This document shows, piece after piece, positions 11,845 to 21,281 of a stretch of DNA of 64,000 nt (position 1 is its first letter; every line of letters begins with the position of its first letter). The notes under the pieces were generated by a model that did not search any database, had not been told where the DNA came from, and was given only the letters and a program-made list of their open reading frames with translations. Source of the stretch: Cinnamomum chago (lineage: Eukaryota > Streptophyta > Magnoliopsida > Laurales > Lauraceae). Made by a program: the position numbers and the translations under genes. Location of the stretch: assembly GCA_038049695.1 (NCBI GenBank), contig CP142451.1:43039001-43103000 (forward strand). The letters are read 5' to 3'.

Positions 11845-13281
11845 TTAAGGTTTGTCTAAGTATCTAACTTTAGGAATCCACCTAAGGTCTTGAGAGGGTT
11901 GAACTTTGAGGTCTAGTTTAGAATTCTCACCAACTAAAGGAGATTTGACTTGATAAATTTTCAATTTAAACTTATCACCATGATATTTAGATTTGACTAA
12001 ATTTAGCTTAGATTGGTGATTAGTCTTTTGATGTTGGTGAGTTTGTTTCTTTGGGGATTGATTCACTTTTCTTTTCTTCTTATTTTCTCCCTTTACTTGA
12101 CTTTTGAATTTTAAATTTAACTTTGTTACTTTATTCAAAAGTTCTTTCATGGGTTTATATAAGGGAGATAGGTTGAGAAGTTTTTTGTTCATAGATTCTT
12201 TTAAGCTTGGTTTAACTTGTTTAAACTTTTTAGAATCTATCTTAGGAGACTCCATTTTAAATGATTTAACTTGTTTAATCTTTTTGGAGTCTTCTTTGTT
12301 TTTTAGTGTCTTACCCTTCATAGATTTAGATTCTACCTTCTTGAGTTCAAAGATGGGTTTAGACACATGGCTTCTTCTTCTTAGTTTGCACTCAAACCTA
12401 AAATGCCCTTCAATGCCACAATAATTACATTTGGTTTTGGGCAAAGGAGAAAGAGTGTTAGAGAATGAGGACTCACCTTTCACAAAATTGTTGGTGAATT
12501 TAGGGTCATGTGAAGTATACTTATCAAAACCAAGACCCGTCCTATCTCCATGATATTTACCCAATTTAAATAATTTTTCAAGTCTCTCTTCACTTTGGGT
12601 AAACTTGCACTCATACTTTTGTTTGTATCCTTCAAGTTGAGTGACTTTGGTTATAAGGATTGAATTTTCATTTTTAACTTTTAATAGTTCATTTTCAATT
12701 TCCTTATATTTGATTAGCTCTTCATTGGCAAGTTTTAATTTGAAATTAAGTTCATTAACAACATTAGATCCAAGTTCTAAGGTTTTTAACTTACTTTGAA
12801 CATTTGACATGTTTTCCATGGAAATTGTCAACTTGGATTCTAAATTGATAAAGTCTTTGTCTTGCCTTTTTAATTGATCTCTTAGGTTTAAATTTTCTTT
12901 TTTAAGATCATCATTTCCTATCTTTAATTCATTTAGTTCATCTTTGATATTAGATAGGTTATTTAAAGTGATCATGAACTTAGAGTCTAAACATTGTATG
13001 ACTTTTTCTTTCTCTCTAAGCTCATCTTTAGAAGAGACTAGCTCTTTGTTTAGTCTTTTTGATTCTTCTCTTAATTTATTATTTTTCTTATTAAGCTCTA
13101 GAGATAATGTGTGTAATTCTTCATAGGCTTGTTGAAGATCCTCTTCATCATATTCTTCTTCTTCGTTTAATTCACATTGAGATTCTTTTAATTGAATGTT
13201 TGAATCTCCAATAGATGGAAGAATGAGAGGTCTAGGAGAATCTACACAAAAGTCTAAACAATCTAACTTAGTGGAATCCAT
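11845..13281 (-). CDS. Coiled-coil/CCHC protein of N1 (copia Gag-linker derived)
   Basis: An intact 478-aa ORF; an ATG five codons upstream is possible, but MDST is the start shared with the N2 homologue. Residues about 25-250 are heptad-rich and very high in Lys, Glu, Asn and Leu, predicting a long coiled coil. A CCHC knuckle (CNYCGIEGHFRFEC) lies at 285-298. A very basic Lys/Ser-rich tail follows and ends near a WIPK motif. This order resembles the segment between Gag and protease in SIRE-type copia polyproteins (family knowledge); the Gag core and all Pol domains are missing. It probably binds nucleic acid and self-associates, perhaps in a virus-like particle built by a helper element. Compared with the N2 protein it lacks a repeated module of about 42 residues. 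Function unproven. Confidence 0.8.
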   Translation of the reverse strand: MDSTKLDCLDFCVDSPRPLILPSIGDSNIQLKESQCELNEEEEYDEEDLQQAYEELHTLSLELNKKNNKLREESKRLNKELVSSKDELREKEKVIQCLDSKFMITLNNLSNIKDELNELKIGNDDLKKENLNLRDQLKRQDKDFINLESKLTISMENMSNVQSKLKTLELGSNVVNELNFKLKLANEELIKYKEIENELLKVKNENSILITKVTQLEGYKQKYECKFTQSEERLEKLFKLGKYHGDRTGLGFDKYTSHDPKFTNNFVKGESSFSNTLSPLPKTKCNYCGIEGHFRFECKLRRRSHVSKPIFELKKVESKSMKGKTLKNKEDSKKIKQVKSFKMESPKIDSKKFKQVKPSLKESMNKKLLNLSPLYKPMKELLNKVTKLNLKFKSQVKGENKKKRKVNQSPKKQTHQHQKTNHQSKLNLVKSKYHGDKFKLKIYQVKSPLVGENSKLDLKVQPSQDLRWIPKVRYLDKP

Positions 13282-13383
13282 AACAAAAGTATTCAATCAA
13301 ACACAAATCTAGGGTTATAAACTCTAGGTTTTTACACCTAATCAAGAGTTCCAAACACTTGATCCTATAAGATAGAGCACGAG

Positions 13384-13395
13384 TCTCTGATACCA
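13384..13395 (-). promoter_or_regulatory. PBS of N1
   Basis: Minus strand TGGTATCAGAGA, two bases inside the LTR end at 13398; tRNA-Met type. Confidence 0.82.
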
Positions 13396-13426
13396 ATTGA
13401 AAGTCCTGGGATCCTAACCATAGAGA

Positions 13427-13443
13427 GGGGGGGGGGGGGGGGG
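13427..13443 (+). repeat. Homopolymer G tract (17 G) in N1 LTR
   Basis: Seventeen consecutive G about 30 bases from the LTR 3' end. The same site in other copies is a C-rich run on the opposite strand: seven C, T, two C in N2 inner LTRs; nine C in the last N2 LTR; five C in the solo LTR at 28015. A hypervariable slippage site. Confidence 0.9.
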
Positions 13444-13670
13444 TGAATAGGGTGAGCTACAATTATGACCAATTTAAACAAATTTTAACTTCTTAACATA
13501 AACTAGTCACAAGTGATGATAAACAATCTAAATGCAGAAGCTACTAAACCAATCACCACAATGCATTCACCACCACACAATGATTTATAGTGGTTCGACC
13601 TCAATGCCTACGTCCACTACCGGCTTGTGATCCAATCACCCCACCGGATTTTCACTAATTATGCTTTTTA

Positions 13671-13835
13671 CTAGGCTAAGCAATAACCTTTACAATGTTG
13701 TTTTTCTTAGGATCAACAACAACCTTTACAAGATGCTTTTCAAGGCTAAGCAATAACCTTTACAAAATGCTTTCTAGGCTAAGCAATAACCTTTACACAA
13801 ATGCTTTTCTTAGGCTAAGCAATAACCTTTACAAA
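13671..13835 (-). repeat. Tandem AGGTTATTGCTTAGCCT repeats in N1 LTR (about 5 units)
   Basis: About five imperfect units of 30-40 bp, each with the core GTAAAGGTTATTGCTTAGCC in element direction. The N2 LTRs carry four units and the solo LTR at 26212 carries two. Confidence 0.85.
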
Positions 13836-14577
13836 TGAAAGATTTCTCTAAGAAGGTGTCTTCACAAAAGAACACTCTAAGAGATACAATTTAAGCACAA
13901 TTGAATTTGCCTCTAAATAGGCTAATATGAAAGTGAAATTCCAATTACAAACATACACTAGAATAAGCTAAAGTGTGTGCACAAGTGTGAATGTTTTACT
14001 TCAATCAATTTCAACAATGAAGCTCTTATATGAATGCATGATGCATTTTAAAATCAAAGCTTAGAAAAATGATGATTGAAGGTAAATGCTAATCACATGA
14101 AAGATTCACACAACTTAAAGAAATGAACTAAAACAAGTTGTATGAATATTAAAGTCTAAGAACACATGTGATTTAGATAAGAGTGATTGCAAACCATTCT
14201 AATATACTAAAGATGATAATGAGTTTGCAAAACAACTCTTTAAAAAGCTAGAAATCATGCATAAATAAAAATACAAAGATTTAAACATGCATTGATTCTA
14301 CTTTGAATGGAAATCAAAATAACTAGTAAGATGTACATTTTAAAACTCAAGCATTTGATTTCCAAAAAGCCTTCTAGCCTTAACACCTCATTCCCCTTTC
14401 TTAGGCTCCAAAATGGTATCAAAAGTTCATCCAACAGCCTCTCAAAAGATAGGAAAAGAATGGACTTTAAACCAAAAAACAGTCCAACGGCTAGTTGGCC
14501 CGGTCGACCCCATGACCCCCGGGTCAACCTAGTACACACAACGGCTATATTTCTGACCGTTGGTGCTTCAGGAACCC

Positions 14578-14647
14578 TGTCAACCTGCAGTGTGGTCGGT
14601 CGACTGGGTCCCCTGGGCCGGTCGACCGGCCACACAGCAGGTCGACC
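14578..14647. other. Long inverted repeat with paired GTCGAC palindromes, N1 LTR
   Basis: Arms of 27 nt (14578-14604 and 14621-14647) match at about 23 of 27 positions around a 16-nt loop. Each arm ends in GTCGAC at the loop; TCGA centres are 22 bp apart. The solo LTR E has the same arm and loop sizes at 26569-26638. A further GGTCGACC lies at 14502-14509. Confidence 0.8.
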
Positions 14648-15022
14648 CCATGGGACCAAAAATCCTATATTTTGCAAATTTGAAGGTTTTTCTTGGAGGG
14701 GATTTTTGGGCCAATGAATCAAGCTTGGAAACATGTTTTAAATCAAACTAAGATGATTAAAAACACGAAACACAAAAAGCCTAAAATGATTTGAAACTTT
14801 AAAACCAATGGCTTGCTTGATTTGGTAAAACTCGTTTCACATTTAAATGTATCCAATATCTAAAACCAAAACATGCATAAATCAAGATTTCTACAAGTCT
14901 AAAAACCAATGCATGTGAAAATCAAGATTTCAAGATATTCTAAACCAATGTAAGTGTGTAAATTCAAATGATGCTAATATGAAAATGCATCCATCAAATT
15001 GCAATATACAAAATTCCTAACA

Positions 15023-16317
15023 AATTTCATTGTGTTTTTCATATTAAACATACTATCATGTTCATTATTTTTTTTAATCTCAATTCCGTATAAGAGATCA
15101 TACTTTCTAATTTCATTGTCATTAAGCATCAATTAGATATTTTACTTGAATATCACACTAATTATAGAACCTTGGGAATGTGATCAAATAAATGAAAAAT
15201 TATTGAAATTCATATTCCTTATAAAAACAGCGAAATCAATGCATTGATGCTGCTGTCTCGACGCAGTCCTGAAAAGTGGAAGCAGATTGCCTTGTTGCCA
15301 CTCATTCTTGCACCAGAGTAGTAGTAATATTTGAATACATTTCTTCGTCTATTTCTTAGTTTTCTGATTTTTTGTGGTCAGATAAATATTCCGTGTATTC
15401 ATCAGTAGGTCCTTTTTATTAGTTTCCTTTTGGGTCTCTTTGTTTGCATAGAATACACAGGAATTCACAGTCAAATGAGCTCCATAGAGGTATTATAAAA
15501 GAGGTGAGGGGAGAAGGATGTAAGATGGGGAGGTAAATGGCACCTTGACTTTCCTAAGATTTGAATTAGAAGGTTGATGGCTGAAAATTCATTTCCCATC
15601 TTTCCTTGATTTAATCTCCACTGAAAGGCAGGTTCTTCGATGGTAGTTTCTGGATATTCTCTTTTGATTCTTCATTTTTAACCACAGATAGAAATAGAAA
15701 GTTTTACAATTCATAGGAATTCAATTCTATCAAACGTACTGGCCCTTGGGTCGTTTGCCTTTTACACATACAAGTATTATGTAGGCAAACGGCTATATGT
15801 ATATGTTACATATAAAAAGTTTTACATGTGAAGAAAATTACCATGTTCGTTAAAATCATCATTTTCACATGAGTAAATGAGTATATCCAATAATTTTAGA
15901 TTTATTTGTATTTTTTCACAAATTTCTAAAAATCCAAGAAGAATTAAGAAATGAAACTTTATGTCTTGATATTTTCCATTAATACAAGATTATTGAGCAG
16001 CTCGGATCATGAATTGAAGGCCAATTGAAGTCTAGAAAACCAAATCTATTGACTTTTTCACAAATTAGTCAAAATCTATGAAGATTAAAGACAATTGACT
16101 TCAAGGTTTTGGAGTTAATTATTTCAATAAACAAATTGAATGGTTTGGATTACAATGTGGAGCCAAGTTTTATATGAAAATAAAGGTCTTTGATGGGCCT
16201 CATGTGAAGAAAAAATCACCATATAAAAACTTGTACCAACGCCTTTTGCAAAGAGGGATGTGAATCATTTTCACACCTGTGTAAATTGCATAATTGACAC
16301 ACCTCATTTGTGCACCA
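15023..16317. other. Unassigned AT-rich DNA flanking N1
   Basis: No long ORF or recognised element. Short inverted motifs around 15745-15800 (CGTTTGCC ... GGCAAACG) and a loosely inverse stretch near 16236-16290 raise the possibility of a degenerate MITE, but I could not define terminal repeats or a target-site duplicate. A possible exon remnant at 15231-15321 is listed separately. Confidence 0.4.
15231..15321 (+). pseudogene. Possible terminal exon remnant (about 29 codons)
   Basis: After an AAACAG acceptor-like site, one frame reads through about 29 codons (ending LLPLILAPE) to two consecutive TAG stops. Its codon content (SRRSPEKWKQ) looks more like protein than the AT-rich surroundings. 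No family recognised and no upstream exon found, so chance is quite possible. Confidence 0.2.
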
Positions 16318-16640
16318 TGTCACGTCCCCAAACCGAACCTTTGTATATTTCTTCAAATTTCGGGGTGCAACAAGTGCGGGATCCACAAGTCATGGCAATT
16401 ACTGTCCCGCACTGGATTCCCACAAAATATAACGTGTGAGGTGATGGGGGCTCCGACCTTTCGTCCTCTCCTTCCCACCCCTGGGGCTGCCGGGAGTATG
16501 GCGGAGGAGGAAAAACGAGTCATCAACATTTTTTGTACGGGTATGCTAGATTTTCTATTCTACTTGGAATTTGAAATGGTGATCAGGAGATTCACCTTCA
16601 CAAGTAGAAAGGAAATCAATTCTTCTTTCTAACTTTCCAT
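16318..16640 (-). repeat. Possible LTR edge fragment (TGTCACGTCCCC...)
   Basis: Starts TGTCACGTCCCCAAACC, resembling the plus-strand edge of the minus-oriented chromovirus LTRs in this window (TGTAACGCCCC at 4851). No second boundary or target-site duplicate was found, so only a tentative fragment. Confidence 0.3.
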
Positions 16641-16677
16641 TGCACTTATATTTTAAGAAGGAGACACAATTTTTTAA

Positions 16678-16765
16678 ATGCCGTGAGAGGCGATTTCATT
16701 TTGTTTGCCGTGAAAGACGATTTTTGTGCCATAGAAGGCGGTTTTGTGCCGTGAAAGACGATTTA
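16678..16765 (+). repeat. Four degenerate copies of GCCGTGAAAGACGATTT
   Basis: Four imperfect units spaced 20-28 bp, starting GCCGTGAGAGGCG, GCCGTGAAAGACG, GCCATAGAAGGCG and GCCGTGAAAGACG. Function unknown. Confidence 0.75.
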
Positions 16766-16854
16766 CAAATCTTATCCATAATGTAAGACAAGAAATGTGA
16801 TTTTTTTTGTCTCTTTACAAATAATACAAAATACAAAGAAAAGTAAGAAAAGGT

Positions 16855-17232
16855 ACCTGACTTCTCAGGAGATTGTAGGGACTCGTTCAGATCAACGGTC
16901 GCAAGTCATGTATGGAATTCGCCATCGTCCTTCAGATGAGAACACTTGATGCTTTGATTCTTTAAGTTGGCTTGGACCTCAGTTTTTTAGAGGATAAAGA
17001 CCAAGGAGAGGTCCTATATCCAATGAAAATCCGAGTAAATGGGCTGAAAAGCCACGTTTAGGCCATGTTGGATAGAAGGAGAGAGGAGACCTTTGGGGGT
17101 GCCCCCCCAAGAGACTTCGATCACCTTGTGGCGTCTCTTCTGCAACAGAGTAGCAGAGTTTCTTCGAAAACTCTTCGGGATTTTTCTTGAAATTCTATGG
17201 ACCTTTTCTTCTTGGAATGACCCCTTTTTATA
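16855..17232 (-). promoter_or_regulatory. Promoter-like TATA box and leader on minus strand
   Basis: Minus strand CCTATAAAAAGGGG (TATAAAAA at 17225-17232) is followed by a purine-rich leader and, about 370 nt on, by a donor-like GTCAGGTACC near 16855. This resembles the TATA-leader-donor layout of the LTRs in this window, so it may be the promoter of another, unbounded LTR. No downstream ORF is evident. Confidence 0.4.
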
Positions 17233-17879
17233 GGCTTTTGGTAGCTATGGGGTAATTTATGAGATTGATGACCCATAATGTGAGGAGTTACAAGTTTTAA
17301 TTCTTTGATTTTGTAACTCCTTTTTCTTGGCTTGTGATTGGTCGGTGGAGAATGATGGGCATTTAATCACCCTCAATCGCCATGATGAGAGGAGTTTCAT
17401 GGTTTTAAAGCTATGATTACTTGGATTTGCAACTCTCATTTGCTTGATTTTTGATTGGGCCGTCCAAAATAATGGGCTAATGACCGCATTAAATTGTCAT
17501 AAAACGGGTCAATTAACGAATTAAGTGGTCGCTAGGGCATTTGAAGAGTCGCGGGCCGCGCCGCGTCTTTTGGAATTCTTCTTGTGATGATCGCCGATGG
17601 ATCCGCGTGTTGTTTGATGTCGGATGGCGATGCAACTTCAGACATTGGTTGATACTAGCGGGCCGGTGACATCTGTCTTATCGATTTCTCGATCGGTAGG
17701 ACAGAAAGTGCACTTTCTTGGTCAGCCGGTTGACGATCTTGGAGTGATCAATAATGATTTCATGCTCTTGACGGCGGATCCGAGATGTTGATGAAGATCA
17801 GTCGATTTCGAGCATAAAAAGTCAGATTTTCAGGAAACCACAGGGGCTGAAACTCTCGAAATGCGAAAAGGGCGAAAAA

Positions 17880-17995
17880 CGGGTCACCCGACGATAAATC
17901 CGGCGACCCGGATTTCCATGGTCGCCGGGCGACCAAGGGCTGGGGTCACCGCGGCGACCATAGGCCATGGTCATCGCCGGCGACCATGGGGATTG
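17880..17995. other. GC-rich block with CGCC/GGCG palindromes
   Basis: A GC island in AT-rich DNA with repeated GGTCGCCGGGCGACC and ATCGCCGGCGACCAT motifs. Similar in layout (repeated short palindromes) but not in core sequence to the TCGA palindrome pairs of nearby LTRs. Overlapping ORFs on both strands are probably artefacts of composition. Confidence 0.6.
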
Positions 17996-18189
17996 TTCCC
18001 CTTTTGGTTGCTGTTTCTCAGCCATTTTTCGGTCCTTTTTTATGTTGTTTTCTCCTGTGTTTTTCTTGATATTTCTCCTCATTTATTGACTTAATTCTCC
18101 TGAAGAAAACCTGATGAGAAGCCGTGCAAATCGGAGTACAAGGTTTCATATTTTTGGAAAAGCCAAAGACTTTGTGGCCAATTTTCCGT

Positions 18190-18900
18190 CAAGGGTCGAA
18201 ACTAGGTTAAACGATGTCGGAATAACCTGAAATTTGAGGTGAAGCCTCCTGAGCAGTAGATAGGACCAGCCATGGTATTTTGTTTGAGTTTTAAAGCCGT
18301 TTTGGGTCCCGTCGCCAGTATGCTTGATTTTACCGCGAGGAAGATGTCGCGCTTTGATTTGCGGTCAATCGATGTCCGATTGATTTGAAATTTGACAGGG
18401 TGCATATTGGAGTCATTTTGAGACGATCCGTTGGCTTCGATTTAGATGTCATGGTCCCGGGGTGCTCCGCCGCTGATAGCCTTCATTTTGTTTTGGAGTG
18501 TCCAAGTCGGGTCAAACGTTGTCGGAATGACCTGAAATTTGACGTGCAACCCTTTGGAAGCATGTTGAAGCCATCCATGTGCTTCATTTGATGAGTAATA
18601 GTCCTGGTGGTTCTCGCCGCCGAGAGGCTTGATTTTACTGCTCCAGGGTTGATGGAGGGTCAAACGTTGTCGGTTTGACTTGAAATTTGACATGGAGCCC
18701 TTTGGAGGTATTTTAAGACCATCCGTAGGCTCTGATCGAAGTTTTGATGTCTTCGACGCCGTCGCTGCCAGGAGCGCCTATTCAGCTGCCGGAGGAGTGA
18801 AGTTGGGTCAAATAATGTTGGAATGACCATAACTTCATGTGAACCCCTCTTTTGGTTGTCTTGAAGGATCTTGCAGTTTTTGTTTGATTCTGACAAGATC
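18190..18900 (+). repeat. Degenerate tandem repeat, about 150-bp period, about 5 units
   Basis: The landmark GTCGGAATGACCTGAAATTTGAC, or close variants of it, recurs near 18210, 18362, 18513, 18660 and 18808. Each copy is followed by a GAAGCC/GGAGCC segment and a CGCCG...GCTTGATTTTA segment. Units differ considerably, so this is an old array. No ORF spans it. Confidence 0.75.
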
Positions 18901-19204
18901 TGATGCTTGAAGCAGCATTGCCTATTTTGTAGTAGGATGCGACTTCATGTAGCTTTCGATGTCGAAGAGGCAAAGTGACATTTTTGGTGTTAACAAATGC
19001 CCCCTCGAGGTACAACGACGAGTAGCTTTTGGAGTCGATGTGCCTCGAAGAGAAACTTGAAGGAGAGCTTCTAACTTGACCAAGAGTCTTTGAGCATTTT
19101 TTTTAATAACCTTTTGAGTTTCCAAGAGGATTTTATGGTAGTGAGAGGGATCAAGTACCATCTCAAGGCAAAGTTTTGAAAATGACATGAGGGAGTTGGG
19201 TTTG

Positions 19205-19520
19205 GGTTTTGGATTTTGGGTTTTTCTTTTGACCTTGTGAGCCTAAGGGCTTTATGTGGCACATTAGGCGGTCAAGAGGGTTTTTGGTTTTTGACCTTGT
19301 GATCTAACAAGCTGTATGTGGCGAGTTAGGGGGTCGGGATTTGATTTTTGATTTTGACCTTGTGACCCAACAACTGTATGTGGCAAATTGGGGGGTCAGA
19401 TTTGGTTTTGACCTTGTGACCTAACAAGCTGTATGTGGCTAGCTAGGGGGTCAAGATTTTTTTTTTTGTGGCCTTGTGACCTAACAAGCTTTATGTGGCG
19501 AGTTAGGGGACCAGAGTTTG
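19205..19520 (+). repeat. Minisatellite, 5 units of about 55-70 bp (CCTTGTGACCTAACAAGCTG)
   Basis: Five units contain TTGACCTTGTGACCTAACA and GTATGTGGCGAGTTAGGGGG cores separated by T/G-rich spacers. It lies 500-800 bp upstream of the TATA box at 20017. Unit and spacer lengths vary. Not a satellite or telomeric repeat I recognise. Confidence 0.8.
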
Positions 19521-20016
19521 GTTTTTTGTGGATTGTTAATTTCAAGATTTTGGCTTGATTTGGTTCATGAGGTTGGATGGTTTGGTTTTTTTGGAAACTC
19601 ATGATGCCCCCTTTTTTTTTTTTTGAATGGTTCAATCAACTCAAGAGAGGCATGGAATCATTTTGTATGCTCTTGGCAAATGAGGTTTTTGATAGGAAGC
19701 CCCTTTTAATGCCTAGGTAGTCAAACCTGACTCATATGGGCTAACCTATGGGATCTTAAGCTTTGGAGATAGCTTAGACCTCATATGATATCATTTTGCA
19801 AAGGATATATAAAAATATCTCTTGTGGGTAGAGAATATCTAAAAATATCCTTATTTGGAGAGAATCTCTCATGCTTTCTTGTTTTTGGGAGAGATTTTCT
19901 CAAAGTATCTTTTTTTGGAGAGAATATTTCTCATTCCCTTTCTTTTGAGAAAGTTGCTAGTTTTTAGCACTTACCTCCTCGATTTTCTTCTTGTTTCCTC
20001 TTTTGGTTTGCTCCTC

Positions 20017-20024
20017 TATAAAAG
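20017..20024 (+). promoter_or_regulatory. TATA box upstream of two-exon ORF
   Basis: TATAAAAG lies about 125 nt before the ATG at 20149, followed by a CT-rich leader (TTCTTCTTCTTC) typical of plant 5' UTRs. Position and leader make a real promoter plausible. Confidence 0.55.
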
Positions 20025-20148
20025 CAAAGGAGGTTGGATCTCTTGCCTTTATTGCTTTCTTTTTGCAAAAGTCTTCAAGAGTGCTCCAAGATCAAGAACT
20101 CTTCTTCTTCTTCAAGAATCTTCGAGGTCTATTTCTTCTTCTCCATCC

Positions 20149-21281
20149 ATGGCTTCAAGTAAGTTTTCTTCTTTCATAAGAAACTCCATGTAGGAGTAGA
20201 AATTTCTTTCCTTTTCTTTTCTTTTCTTTCTCTTTTTTTTTCTTTCTTTTTTTTTCTCTTTTTTTTTCCACGTCTTTTTCTGTTTTTTTCTTTATGTATT
20301 GCTGTTTTTTTTTTTTTTTTTTGCTGACGTTTTTTTTTGCACATTTTTTTTCTTTTGCTTTTCTTTGGCTGTACGGACAAGTCCGTACGGACTTGGTCGT
20401 ACTGCCATGTGGCAGTGGGCCACGGCCTGCTGGCCAATATTTTTTTTTTTAAGAGATTTCTCTCTTTTTTTTTCTTTTTTTTTGTTTTCCCTCTTTTGCT
20501 CACCATGATAATGAAGTTTATGCAATCCAAGATGTTCATGCATTTTTTTTTTTTGATGCATCAAGATAGAAGGCTAGAATCTCTAGGTCAAACCAACATG
20601 ATTTTTGAATTGGACGAAGTTTGATTGGTTTTGACCGGGTTGGGATTGGTCAAACTTTGGTTAAGGTTTTCCTAGCATCTAATGCATGATGATTTTCTTT
20701 GATGCATGATTTTTAGTAAATTGATTGGGAGCATGATGATGCATACCTAGAAATCTTTTATAAGTTTTGAGATTTGGAGCTCGCAGCAATGTTGAGCTCT
20801 TTCTTGATCTTGCTGGATTTTGAGGAGCTTTGCAAGTTTTGGAGTTTGGAGCTCGCAGCAATGTTGAACCCTTCTTCAAGCTTGTGGAGATTTGATAAGA
20901 TTGGTTTGATCTCGTAGCAATGTTTGAGTTCAAACTTCCTTTGAGGATGCTTCATTGACTATGAGCTTGTAGTGGTGTTGAGCTCATCTTCAAGTTTCCT
21001 TTCTATTTTTGGGATGTTTCCCTTTTCTTCGGAATTGTCCCGGAATCATGCCAAAATTTCGCTAGAATTCTTTTAGCAAAATTCTGTCATTTTGATGATT
21101 GATTTTTCCTTTTCCATCCTTTGCAGGTAGTTCCTCCAGAACGAACAAGGGCAAAGAGCATGTTACTGATGTACCTCGTCGGTCTACCAGGTCTCCTAAT
21201 GTGGTTGTACAGCAAGCCTGGGAGAAGGTCCATTTTGTGGAGAGAAACTTGGAAGAGTGCGACTCCCTCAATCGTGATTAG
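20149..21281 (+). CDS. Putative two-exon small protein (54 aa), possibly a truncated element ORF
   Basis: I propose exon 1 at 20149-20158 and exon 2 at 21127-21281. The donor after ATGGCTTCAA is GTAAGT (20159) and the acceptor is TTTGCAG (ends 21126). Joining them keeps one frame to TAG at 21279-21281. The product starts MASSSSSRTNKGKE, has a basic PRRSTRSP stretch, and ends with a mixed charged segment (WEKVHFVERN). The 968-nt intron is full of T runs. A TATA box and CT-rich leader precede it. I do not recognise the protein. A first intron just after the start, and truncation 21 bp before an inserted LTR at 21303, suggest the 5' end of a longer gene or of a transposon ORF that lost its remainder. 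Confidence 0.4.
20200..20540 (+). repeat. Poly(T)-rich stretch inside the proposed intron
   Basis: Dozens of T runs of 6-18 bases mixed with CTTT. Long Lys-rich minus-strand ORFs here are composition artefacts. It also contains AAGTCCGTACGGACTT (20379-20394), a perfect 16-bp palindrome. Confidence 0.85.

Larger units (their letters stand above)
10328..15022 (-). mobile_element. Non-autonomous copia-derived LTR element N1, 3' truncated
   Basis: Minus-strand element: 5' LTR (15022 to 13398), PBS, one ORF for a coiled-coil/zinc-knuckle protein, and a non-coding tail cut at 10328 by the family C LTR. No protease, integrase or RT is present between PBS and truncation. It is a diverged relative of the N2 array at 45714-62952: same LTR ends (TGTTAGGAATTTTG... 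/ ...GGACTTTCA), same PBS, homologous ORF and tail. It must depend on enzymes supplied in trans (inference). Right flank AATTT (15023-15027) is the expected target-site duplicate. Confidence 0.85.
13398..15022 (-). repeat. 5' LTR of N1 (1625 bp)
   Basis: In element direction it runs from TGTTAGGAATTTTG at 15022 to GGACTTTCA at 13398. It holds the same modules as the N2 LTR: paired TCGA palindromes, an ACGGTCA inverted repeat, a block of TAGGCTAAGCAATAACC repeats and a homopolymer tract near the 3' end. It has no coding content; the overlapping small ORFs at 14255-14751 are byproducts of the GC-rich block. Confidence 0.87.

Noticed and set aside
14255-14751. Overlapping 60-159 codon ORFs on both strands in the N1 LTR
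   Set aside because: They coincide with the GC-rich palindrome block, where stops are rare on both strands; no conservation of the frames in LTR E or N2.
15745-16290. A complete MITE
   Set aside because: Inverted similarity between the ends is weak and no target-site duplicate could be found.
20174-20564. Lys-rich minus-strand ORFs (121 and 90 codons)
   Set aside because: Pure reverse complement of T runs in the proposed intron; no domain and low complexity.
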